A DNA stretch of 64,000 bases from Granulosicoccaceae bacterium. GTDB lineage: Bacteria > Pseudomonadota > Gammaproteobacteria > Granulosicoccales > Granulosicoccaceae. Below, piece by piece: positions 34,416 through 42,230 of this stretch. Below the pieces are notes generated by a model. The model ran no database searches. It saw only the letters and a program-made list of their open reading frames with translations, and was not told where the DNA came from. Numbering within the stretch: position 1 is the first letter of the stretch; every line of letters begins with the position of its first letter. The DNA lies in the NCBI GenBank assembly GCA_020629835.1, contig JAHDCO010000003.1, positions 1-64,000 on the forward strand. The letters are read 5' to 3'. The position numbers and the translations under genes are program-made.

Positions 34416-34449
34416 AGCTAATTTGGGTAGGTGATTTAACCCGTGTAGC

Positions 34450-34863
34450 TTACCAGCACTCGATACCGCCTTCTGAACCTTTAACGCCGGAAGAGTTCAG
34501 AGTAAACGCACCACACTCCGCATCGTTGGCTTGCGCCCCGCCGGCCACAGGCGTGGCAAACAGCACATAGCTTGTTGGCGTGGGGTTAGCAACGGTAATT
34601 TGATAATAGCCTTCGTCACTGATCAACGGATCCGCTGGATAACCCATTTCAACCATGCTTGTGGCATAGCGATTTTGTTCCGACATAAAACGCTGTTGTT
34701 CGCCGGCAATTTCTGTAAGCGATGTAATGGCATCCACCCGGCGTGTGTCGGTCATGAAGTTCATGAAATTGGGTACCGCTATCGCTGCAACGATACCGAG
34801 GATTACCACCGCGATCATCACCTCAATTAAGGTGAAACCCTTTTGATTTTTTAAGCTACTCAT
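34450..34863 (-). CDS. pilE: PilE-like type IV minor pilin
   Basis: A 137-residue type IV prepilin with a short leader (MSSLKNQKG) and the cleavage motif G-FTLIEVMIAVVILGI, with Glu5 present. After the spine helix comes the family-typical RRVDAITSLTEIAGEQQRF and a C-terminal disulfide-loop pair (AECGAF and GIECW). It is the last gene of the minor-pilin operon, at the place held by pilE in Pseudomonas. Confidence 0.85.
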   Translation of the reverse strand: MSSLKNQKGFTLIEVMIAVVILGIVAAIAVPNFMNFMTDTRRVDAITSLTEIAGEQQRFMSEQNRYATSMVEMGYPADPLISDEGYYQITVANPTPTSYVLFATPVAGGAQANDAECGAFTLNSSGVKGSEGGIECW

Positions 34864-34871
34864 TGGTGTTC

Positions 34872-35444
34872 CTAAGGAATTGGGGTAACGCAGTTACCTG
34901 TGCGACGGGTTTCAGGTCTTGCCAGACTGGCGCGCTGCACATGATCAGATCGTGCGTTCGTGTTTTCGATTTCCGCGGTACCGTTTACATCAAACGTCAT
35001 GGCCACGGTACGAGGCCGCGACAGGTCGCCAGATAATTCAGTGCCCACCGAAATAGCACGTTCACCACAGTATTGGATGGACACTGCAGAATTAATGTCC
35101 AGGCTCACGCCTCGGTCATTCGTTTGGTCGAAACTCGCTGATAACAAGGCTTCAAAGCCAGGGGGGAAAACCGGATCCGGGTCGTTGAACTGCGCGGGCG
35201 GCACATTCACAATGCTGTTAATGATGAGGTCGCGATCCACCAACACCGAATTGATTGCAGACTCTGCGGCTTCAAACGAGGCAGATTTCTGCTGTGAGTT
35301 ACTGGTGATTTGCTCCTGAAAACGCGTGGACGTCAGAGTGGCAACGCCGAGAATCGTTAGTGCCAGCAGCAAGATCAAACTGATGGCTAAAGCCACCCCG
35401 TGTTCACGTTGCCCCTGCTTGCGTTGTTGGATCACGTTTCGCAT
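34872..35444 (-). CDS. pilX: PilX-like minor pilin
   Basis: A 190-residue protein with a basic leader (MRNVIQQRKQGQREHG) and the sequence VALAISLILLLALTILGVA. It lacks Glu5, which is normal for PilX. The segment RFQEQITSNSQQKSASFEAAES is the characteristic second half of the N-terminal helix in PilX. It lies between pilW and pilE; PilX normally sits before pilY1, which is missing here. Confidence 0.82.
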   Translation of the reverse strand: MRNVIQQRKQGQREHGVALAISLILLLALTILGVATLTSTRFQEQITSNSQQKSASFEAAESAINSVLVDRDLIINSIVNVPPAQFNDPDPVFPPGFEALLSASFDQTNDRGVSLDINSAVSIQYCGERAISVGTELSGDLSRPRTVAMTFDVNGTAEIENTNARSDHVQRASLARPETRRTGNCVTPIP

Positions 35445-35453
35445 GTCATCTGC

Positions 35454-36155
35454 TCATAACCGGTTACGAAGCAACACCGTGCTGCCGAATACATGCCGCG
35501 CAAAACGATCGTTTCTGTTCTCAACAGCGTCTAACACAACGAACTGCTCTGACATATTGCGCGTGCGAATCGGTGTACCCGAATTCACTAAAATGGCAAA
35601 ACGAATACCTACGATTTGACGTGGCGGTATGTCCGCGCGATAGCTTTCATAACTATCGGGTACCGCGTCATCATCGGTATCTAACCCGTACAGCACCCGA
35701 AACGCTTCCACGCCTTCAACAATCGGCATGGGTGTCGCGCCCGGGCCGCTGCCTTGGCAGGTAATGGTGTCATTTGCCGCATTATGCGCGTACGTATTTT
35801 CTGCGTATCCTGCGATCGGTGACGCTGTGGTATCGATTCCGTTGCAATCAAAACCACTGCGCATGACCACCGTGATGGCGTTATTTGAGCTTTGCGTTAA
35901 ATCAACCGGATCAATTCGTAAATCCGGTGAATAGCCAGCTAGTCGAAAACCACGTTGTAAAACCGATACCCCGTAGCGTCCATTTTCCTGCATGGTTTGC
36001 AAGCCACGCGTAAATTTTGCTGACCGGTTTGCTCCCACATACATATTCACAACCGCAGAGACAACGACCAAGCCGAGGATAAGCGCAATCATCATCTCAA
36101 CCAGCGTATAACCGCGTTGCTTCTTCGCTGTACCGTTGGTGGACGATCGAATCAC
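35454..36155 (-). CDS. pilW: PilW-like minor pilin
   Basis: A 233-residue prepilin. The leader is MIRSSTNGTAKKQRG and the mature part begins YTLVEMMIALILGLVVVS. The family segment MQENGRYGVSVLQRGFRLAGY follows. C-terminal residues match PilW (ILVNSGTPIRTRNMSEQ). Its start overlaps the pilV stop by four bases, showing coupling. Minor pilins prime assembly of the type IVa pilus tip. Confidence 0.85.
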   Translation of the reverse strand: MIRSSTNGTAKKQRGYTLVEMMIALILGLVVVSAVVNMYVGANRSAKFTRGLQTMQENGRYGVSVLQRGFRLAGYSPDLRIDPVDLTQSSNNAITVVMRSGFDCNGIDTTASPIAGYAENTYAHNAANDTITCQGSGPGATPMPIVEGVEAFRVLYGLDTDDDAVPDSYESYRADIPPRQIVGIRFAILVNSGTPIRTRNMSEQFVVLDAVENRNDRFARHVFGSTVLLRNRL

Positions 36156-36721
36156 GGACGCATCCTTAACTGTACCCGGCGCATCACGGTGTCGTTCATA
36201 TCCGACGTGGTACGCTGCCCTTCAGTCCATGAAACGTTTATTGTGTAGGTAGAAGCGGATGTACAGGGAGCCGCGTCACACGTCACCACTAGCTGCCCAT
36301 TGGGTAACGACCCCACAACACCATCATCGGCTACACCACCACCCCAGTCACCACACGCAACGTTTGCAAGATCAAACATAGCTAACTCGGCTGCAGTGCA
36401 CGATTGAGCCGTCCCCGTCACACTTGCCTGACAATAAGGTACCGGGGCTGCGTTGCAATTGAGGTCATCCGAATTGAAACCATCAAAAAGAAAGGAATCA
36501 ATCGCCGGTCGGTTGGTTCGCATGCGCGTTGCCATGGTTTCGGCGTATAGCAATGCTTTTGCGCGATTGTATGCACCAGTGCTTTGCTGCATACCGGTCA
36601 ACTGCAAGCTAGCCATTCCCAGTACACCAAGGGACACGACCACCAGTGCGACTAAGACCTCGACCACGCCAACACCGTTCTGGTGAGACGTCCGGGCAAA
36701 CTTGATACAACGCGGTTGCAT
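36152..36721 (-). CDS. pilV: PilV-like minor pilin
   Basis: About 189 residues. The leader ends HQNG and the mature chain begins VGVVEVLVALVVVSLGVLG; a Val replaces the usual Phe at +1 but Glu5 is kept. GMASLQLTGMQQSTGAYNRAKA is the PilV family continuation. The Met at 36721 (MQPRC) is chosen because it begins eight bases after the fimT stop; the longer frame to 36793 would overlap fimT by 65 bases. Confidence 0.82.
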   Translation of the reverse strand: MQPRCIKFARTSHQNGVGVVEVLVALVVVSLGVLGMASLQLTGMQQSTGAYNRAKALLYAETMATRMRTNRPAIDSFLFDGFNSDDLNCNAAPVPYCQASVTGTAQSCTAAELAMFDLANVACGDWGGGVADDGVVGSLPNGQLVVTCDAAPCTSASTYTINVSWTEGQRTTSDMNDTVMRRVQLRMRP

Positions 36722-36728
36722 GCCGGTG

Positions 36729-37295
36729 TTAGTCAATCGTTGATACTCGGCCAGTTGCCGATACCTGGACCGTACGAGACTCAGTACCGTCACCGTAGCG
36801 TATGCCTATCGATCCCGATAACGGAATGCCCGCAGGATTTGTGCTGCCGCCACCATCATCGAAATACACTTGATTCTGGAACACCGCATCGGGTGTGATG
36901 GTAAATCCTGCACCCCGGTCTTCAACCGCCATCACAACGTCTTCGGCTGCATCACGGCTGCCGTTTTCGTTATCGTCTACATACGCTATCCAGCCGCCAA
37001 CATAACCGCTTCCCGCGTTACACGCTGCATTAGCTGACAACGGATTTGAGCTGGTGCAAACGCCGGCCGGTAACGCGCGCTTTATGGCTTCAGAGCGTGC
37101 GGTCTGAAGGCTGAATACCAGTGTATTGGTGGTGGCTGTCAGCCGGTTGCCCGTCATTAACCCCTGGAACGAAGGCACAGCCACCGATAAAAGCAGAGCG
37201 CCCACAACTAACGTGATCAGAAGCTCAACAAAAGAAAAACCCTGTTGCTTGTGATCGACCCTAGCGTTGCGTAGTTGCAGCCTTTCAGCTCGCAT
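36729..37295 (-). CDS. fimT: FimT/FimU-type (GspH) minor pseudopilin
   Basis: A 188-residue GspH/FimT-family prepilin, first gene of the minor-pilin operon. The leader ends HKQQG and the mature chain starts FSFVELLITLVVGALLLSVA. Then SFQGLMTGNRLTATTNTLV and LQTARSEAIKRA follow as in FimT/FimU. The C-terminal domain has the short DDGGGS and IRYGDGTESRTVQVS strands. Only one fimT/fimU copy is present, where Pseudomonas has both. The 285 bases upstream, between it and gor, hold no gene I can support; one short inverted repeat (GCGGTT/AACCGC, 37500-37523) is seen. Confidence 0.83.
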   Translation of the reverse strand: MRAERLQLRNARVDHKQQGFSFVELLITLVVGALLLSVAVPSFQGLMTGNRLTATTNTLVFSLQTARSEAIKRALPAGVCTSSNPLSANAACNAGSGYVGGWIAYVDDNENGSRDAAEDVVMAVEDRGAGFTITPDAVFQNQVYFDDGGGSTNPAGIPLSGSIGIRYGDGTESRTVQVSATGRVSTID

Positions 37296-37580
37296 GCGCC
37301 CTAACCCGTTTAATCGTTGTGTGACAATGCGATTAACGGCCGGGCTGGCGCACTATTGAGAGGCAGTAAGCCAGCTTTCCTACAGTTGCACACACCGGTT
37401 GCGAGCCTTTATTTTTAAGTCTGTGAGCAACAGAACGCAATAGCTAGGAAACGCCGCACAGTCCGTGTTGAATCTGGTGCAGCAATCACACAGCAGTTGG
37501 CGGTTTCATCACACATCAACCGCTGTTGTGAATCGCATCACGAAACGGACTTAAGGCCTGTTCTAAAGGGTCGTATGGAA

Positions 37581-38933
37581 CTAGCGGAGCGTTACCAGCT
37601 CCTCACCGCTGGTGGGATGAATCGCCACGGTATCGTCAAAATCGGACTTTGTAGCGCCCATGCGGATGGCGACAGCAAAACCCTGCAACATCTCATCAGA
37701 GTCACGACCAATCATATGACACCCCACGATTCGCTCGTCCTGACCTGTCACAATTAATTTCATGGCTGTCTTGGTTTTGTGTTCGGTAAAGGCGGCGTAC
37801 ATGGGGGTAAATTGTGTGTTGTATACCTTCACCTCGTCTCCGTATTGCTCTTTCGCTTCGGCTTCAGTCAAACCCACTGTGCCGATGGGCGGATGACTGA
37901 ACACGACTGTTGCGATGGTGTTGTAATCCATTTTGCGGCCCGTTTGTCCATTGAAAATTCGATCTGACAACCGTCTGCCCGCAGCAATGGCCACGGGTGT
38001 CAATTCCGCCTGACCGGTAACATCCCCTAACGCATAGATACTTGGTACCGATGTTGTCTGCCATTCGTCCACCGGAATGTAACCGCGTTCGTCGGTCGCG
38101 ATACCGACACTTTCCAAGCCCAGGGCATCGGTGGCAGGCTTTCTACCAATGGCCATAATGACACTGCTGTAGGGCCCGATAGTTTCACCACTTTCGCTGG
38201 TGGCATACAAACCATCATCACGCTTTTCAATGCTTGCCGTTGTAAAGCGTTTTTGCACATCAACGCCATCGTTTTCCATCGCTTGCATTAACTGGCCAGA
38301 GAGCATGTCGTCGAAGCCGCGCAGGAATGAGTCGTGACGAATCGCCAAGGTGGTTGGTGTGCCCAATGCCTGCAACAACCCCGCAAGCTCCACGGCGATA
38401 TAACCCGCCCCAACAACTAACGCCGATTCAGGTTGTTCTTTCAATTCAAAAAAACCATCGGAGTTAATGCAATGCTCTATTCCCGGCACATCGGGCATTA
38501 CCGGTGAGCCACCTGGTGCAAGGATGATGCGTTCCGCAGTAACTTCTCGCTGGCCATCGATGGAAACCGTGTTAGGGCCTACAAGCTTTGCGTGCCCGTG
38601 GGTAAAATCCACGGTGTTTTTCCCAAGATAGTGCTCGTAGGCTTTATTAATGTTCTTGATATAGAACTCACGCTTCTCAACAAACTCACCCCAGTCAAAT
38701 TGCGTACTGGCTTCGGGGAAACCGTAATCCCCGGCATCTTGTAATGCGTGAGACACACCCGCGGCATACCACATGGCTTTTTTGGGTACGCAACCTCGGT
38801 TTACACACGTTCCACCTAACACCGGATCACGTTCGATCAACAAACACTTCGCTCCGTACATACCAGCACGATTGAGCGTAGCAATACCGCCACTTCCGCC
38901 GCCAATAGAGATTAAATCGTAATCGAAAGTCAT
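37581..38933 (-). CDS. gor: Glutathione-disulfide reductase
   Basis: A 450-residue class I pyridine nucleotide-disulfide oxidoreductase. It opens with the FAD motif [16 protein letters not shown], followed by the redox pair [18 protein letters not shown] specificity is suggested by [11 protein letters not shown] and two arginines in [12 protein letters not shown]. The C-terminal [11 protein letters not shown] supplies the catalytic His-Glu. It reduces GSSG to GSH. The Met at 38933 (MTFDYDL) is the family start; 13 extra residues from 38972 are unlikely. Confidence 0.92.
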   Translation of the reverse strand: MTFDYDLISIGGGSGGIATLNRAGMYGAKCLLIERDPVLGGTCVNRGCVPKKAMWYAAGVSHALQDAGDYGFPEASTQFDWGEFVEKREFYIKNINKAYEHYLGKNTVDFTHGHAKLVGPNTVSIDGQREVTAERIILAPGGSPVMPDVPGIEHCINSDGFFELKEQPESALVVGAGYIAVELAGLLQALGTPTTLAIRHDSFLRGFDDMLSGQLMQAMENDGVDVQKRFTTASIEKRDDGLYATSESGETIGPYSSVIMAIGRKPATDALGLESVGIATDERGYIPVDEWQTTSVPSIYALGDVTGQAELTPVAIAAGRRLSDRIFNGQTGRKMDYNTIATVVFSHPPIGTVGLTEAEAKEQYGDEVKVYNTQFTPMYAAFTEHKTKTAMKLIVTGQDERIVGCHMIGRDSDEMLQGFAVAIRMGATKSDFDDTVAIHPTSGEELVTLR

Positions 38934-38991
38934 AATCGTTCTCTGGTGAAACAAACCCGTTAATATACGCAAACAGTCCGACAGAACCTAA

Positions 38992-39885
38992 GTGCTCTTG
39001 AACACGGCTCAACTCAGACAGAAATGGCCCCACCTGGTTATCTTAACCAGAATCAATCGGCCCATCGGAATCTTATTGCTGCTTTGGCCCACACTGTGGG
39101 CACTCTGGTTGGCAGCCGATGGCCTGCCTGATTTAAAAGTGCTACTGATTTTTATTGCTGGCACGGTGTTAACGCGTTCAGCCGGTTGCGCCATTAATGA
39201 CTACGCCGACCGACATTGGGATGGACAGGTAGACCGAACTGAGAACCGCCCGCTAGCCACCAAAGCCCTGACGCCAAACGATGCACTGGCCACCACAGCG
39301 GTGTTAATGCTCGTGGCGTTTGTGCTTGTTTTATTTACAAACACCTACACCATTCAGCTTTCATTCGTAGCGCTGTTCTTAGCCGTGCTCTACCCGTTCA
39401 CCAAGCGAATCACGCATTGGCCGCAACTGTTTCTAGGACTGGCGTTTGCCTGGGCAGTTCCCATGGCGTTTGCAGCACAAACCGGAACAACACCCTCAAC
39501 CGCCTGGATCGTGTTCCTGGCGGCCGTCATCTGGGCTTTGGCCTACGACACCTTATATGCCATCGTTGACCGTAAAGACGATGTCGTTGTTGGCATTAAG
39601 TCAACCGCCATATTATTCGGTCGTTATGATTTGTGGTTAGTGGGTGTGGCACAAACGCTCATGGTGTGTTTAATGCTTATCGCCGGGCATTCTCATGGGC
39701 GCGGTGGTTTTTTCTTTCTTGGACTTGTGGCCGCCGCTTTACTCATCGCAAAACAATTACACGACTGCCGCGACAGAGATCCAGCCGCGTGTTTTCAAGC
39801 TTTTCTAAATAATCACTATGTGGGGATGTTGATTTTCATCGGTTTGTTTCTCGACTACCTCGTATTCCCGGCCACCACCGCATGA
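38992..39885 (+). CDS. ubiA: 4-hydroxybenzoate octaprenyltransferase UbiA
   Basis: A 297-residue membrane prenyltransferase. The first prenyl-diphosphate motif is NDYADRHWDGQVDRT with ENRPLA after it, the second is YDTLYAIVDRKDDVVVGIKS. About eight helices span the rest, with RPIGILLLLWPTLWALW near the start. It starts at a GTG, with no chorismate lyase (ubiC) next to it. It attaches the polyprenyl chain in ubiquinone synthesis. The stop overlaps the next gene by four bases. Confidence 0.93.
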   Translation: MLLNTAQLRQKWPHLVILTRINRPIGILLLLWPTLWALWLAADGLPDLKVLLIFIAGTVLTRSAGCAINDYADRHWDGQVDRTENRPLATKALTPNDALATTAVLMLVAFVLVLFTNTYTIQLSFVALFLAVLYPFTKRITHWPQLFLGLAFAWAVPMAFAAQTGTTPSTAWIVFLAAVIWALAYDTLYAIVDRKDDVVVGIKSTAILFGRYDLWLVGVAQTLMVCLMLIAGHSHGRGGFFFLGLVAAALLIAKQLHDCRDRDPAACFQAFLNNHYVGMLIFIGLFLDYLVFPATTA

Positions 39886-41615
39886 ACCAGGCGATCAAAA
39901 CGCTGCTGGTGCGCTATGAACAGCTGCTGAACGCAACCGATTCGCCTGAACCGGACTGGGTGAACCATTACAACGATCTGCGTTTGGTAGATGCCTGCCA
40001 GGATAAAATCCTGCTGAATTCCACCCAGCCTGACCACCCCTTTCAGTTAGGTATTGTTGGCCCCACACAGGCAGGTAAAAGTACGTTGGTTAACGTACTC
40101 ACTGACTACGACGCTGCGGGTGTCAGCGCCCGCGCGGGATACACCGTGCATGCCCAGGGTTTTGGTGTGAACTTAGAAGAACACCAATTACAACCTATTG
40201 CTTCCGTGTTGGAGCCGATGGTAAGAGTTAGCCCGGAGGCGTTACGTCGTGAAACGCTTAATACCTATCTACTCGAACCGATTCAAGCTGGCAATGCAGC
40301 CTTGATTGAACAGGCCGTGGTCTGGGACTCGCCCGATTTTGATTCCATTGAAGCGCATGGTTATCGAGGTGCTGTATTAGATACACTGGCGCTATCGGAT
40401 GCGCTTATTCTAGTGGTTAGTAAAGATAAGTACGGTGATCGATCAGTATGGGACATGCTGCGTTTGATGTTGCCATTGGACAAACCCATCACGGTTCTGA
40501 TCAATAAACTCAACGAGCACGATAAATCCACCGTGCTGACCTCTTTCGAACAACGCTTTAACGAAACGTTTCCAAATGAATCTCCGGTTTCACTGGTGGC
40601 GTTACCTTACACAGAAAACCAGCGGCCTTTCACCCCAACGGAACTGCAGCGGTTAGCAGAAGCCGTGCAGCATTCTGAACACCAGCATGAACGACATCGC
40701 CTTCAGCCTGCTGTCACGCGTTTCATCGATCAGCATTGGGATCGCTGGATCAAGCCGGCGATTCATGAACAATCGGCGGAACAACTCTGGCAAGCTTCGG
40801 TAAACAAAGCCATAGACAATGCGTTTGAGCAATATCAGCTGCGTTACTTAAACGACGAGTCTCGTAACGATACATTCAATCGAGCGTTAGCCGAGTTGCT
40901 GACGTTACTGGAGATTCCCGGCATCGCCGCCACACTCCAAAAAACACGCGAGGTGGTGACCTGGCCGGTAAGAACCTTGTTCGGTTTCGGTGTTAACGCC
41001 ATCAGGGCAAAAACGCAACAAGCACCACCTGCGGACATTGAACAGGATGTGCTTAATAGCTTACGCGCGCACGTCATCACAGAACTACAGGGCGTAGCCC
41101 TGGACGCCCAGCAAGAGTACCCGGAGCAAAACCGTTGGTGGCAAGCTTTAAGTCAGGAACTTAGAAACAATCGAGACGCAATTTCTGAAGAATTTGAAGG
41201 CTCCACACTCGCCTATCAGCAAGCGTTTGAACCACGAATTGAAGAAGCAGCGGCCAAGTTATATCAGCAGTTGGAAAAACAACCGGCGCTACTGAATTCG
41301 TTGCGTGCCGCGCGAGTGACAGGAGATGCAGCCGCAGTGGCTTTGGCGGTTAAATCCGGCGGACTGGCTGCAACTGATTTACTGGTTGCACCGGCTATGC
41401 TGTCGGTCACCACCTTGCTAACCGAATCAGCACTTGGGCGCTACATGAATAGTGTTAAAGCAGAACTGAAGCGGGAACAAGGTGCCGTTGTTCATTCCGA
41501 TATATTTCAAGGCGTGTTGGGCGCAGCGCTTCTGTCTGCACCCAACACGATGGATCGTAGCCAGCTATTGGGAATCGATCCTGCGTCGTTAGACGTTCCC
41601 GCCTCATCCCACTAG
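39882..41615 (+). CDS. Dynamin-like GTPase, first of a pair
   Basis: A 577-residue P-loop GTPase. Walker A/G1 is GPTQAGKST (residues 60-68). The G3 region reads VWDSPDFDSIE (147-157), replacing DxxG by an acidic PDFDS motif, and G4 is INKLNEHD, a variant of NKxD. The middle is a long helical region. Near residues 485-530 a hydrophobic stretch (AAVALAVKSGGLAATDLLVAPAM, two segments) could insert in a membrane. The architecture fits dynamin/GBP-like bacterial proteins. It is coupled to ubiA by an ATGA overlap, and a second GTPase with the same G3 motif lies 600 bases downstream. Confidence 0.7.
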   Translation: MNQAIKTLLVRYEQLLNATDSPEPDWVNHYNDLRLVDACQDKILLNSTQPDHPFQLGIVGPTQAGKSTLVNVLTDYDAAGVSARAGYTVHAQGFGVNLEEHQLQPIASVLEPMVRVSPEALRRETLNTYLLEPIQAGNAALIEQAVVWDSPDFDSIEAHGYRGAVLDTLALSDALILVVSKDKYGDRSVWDMLRLMLPLDKPITVLINKLNEHDKSTVLTSFEQRFNETFPNESPVSLVALPYTENQRPFTPTELQRLAEAVQHSEHQHERHRLQPAVTRFIDQHWDRWIKPAIHEQSAEQLWQASVNKAIDNAFEQYQLRYLNDESRNDTFNRALAELLTLLEIPGIAATLQKTREVVTWPVRTLFGFGVNAIRAKTQQAPPADIEQDVLNSLRAHVITELQGVALDAQQEYPEQNRWWQALSQELRNNRDAISEEFEGSTLAYQQAFEPRIEEAAAKLYQQLEKQPALLNSLRAARVTGDAAAVALAVKSGGLAATDLLVAPAMLSVTTLLTESALGRYMNSVKAELKREQGAVVHSDIFQGVLGAALLSAPNTMDRSQLLGIDPASLDVPASSH

Positions 41616-41626
41616 CTACACATTCC

Positions 41627-41654
41627 TTAACGCAAAAATCCGTTAACGCAAAAA
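41627..41654. repeat. 12-bp direct repeat after the first GTPase gene
   Basis: TTAACGCAAAAA occurs at 41627-41638 and again at 41643-41654, between the GTPase stop and the end of the reverse peroxiredoxin gene. It may be a replication-slippage product; no function is evident. Confidence 0.5.
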
Positions 41655-41655
41655 C

Positions 41656-42141
41656 TTAAGCTAAGCCTTCCAAAACAGACTCAGCTGAGGATACGGTAGC
41701 TTGCGACGCATTATCTTCAACCGCCATTGACGCAACGACGCCGTTATCCACCACCATGGCAAAACGATGGCAACGAATGCCTAACCCATGCGCACTTAAA
41801 TCCAGTGCAAGTCCAGCGGCGTTAGTAAATTCCGAGTTACCGTCAGCTAATAGGTCAACCGAATCACCAACGTGCAGGCTCTTTCCCCACGCATCCATTA
41901 CAAAAAAATCAGCCACGGAAACACAGGCAACAGCTGCAACACCTTTACCTGCTAACTCTTTTTGTGCCTGAACATAACCCGGCAGGTGTGTTTCTGAACA
42001 CGTGGGAGTGAATGCACCAGGAACACCAAACAGGACAACTTTTCGGTCGGCACAGTATTCACTGAGTTTTACATCGGCAGGACCGTCAGCGGTCATCTGT
42101 TTCAACGTAACGTCTGGGATGGTGTCGCCTACTTTAATCAT
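41656..42141 (-). CDS. Prx5-type peroxiredoxin
   Basis: A 161-residue thioredoxin-fold peroxidase. The peroxidatic cysteine is in GAFTPTCSETHLPGY (near residue 48). It carries the Prx5 motifs SVADFFVMDAWGKSL and the Arg in IRCHRFAMVVDNGVV. Family members reduce H2O2 and organic peroxides with glutathione/glutaredoxin; a gor gene is only 3 kb away. It lies on the reverse strand between the two GTPase genes. Confidence 0.9.
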   Translation of the reverse strand: MIKVGDTIPDVTLKQMTADGPADVKLSEYCADRKVVLFGVPGAFTPTCSETHLPGYVQAQKELAGKGVAAVACVSVADFFVMDAWGKSLHVGDSVDLLADGNSEFTNAAGLALDLSAHGLGIRCHRFAMVVDNGVVASMAVEDNASQATVSSAESVLEGLA

Positions 42142-42230
42142 GAATTATCTCTTTGGTTAAGTGGATGTAATTGGTTGATGACTAAGTGTACGTTAGCGCA
42201 ACCGTTTCAGTCGTGGTCTAATTCAATCCC

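Noticed and set aside
37296-37580. Possible tRNA or small RNA in the gor/fimT gap
   Set aside because: No cloverleaf or T-loop motif; only a weak 6-bp inverted repeat.
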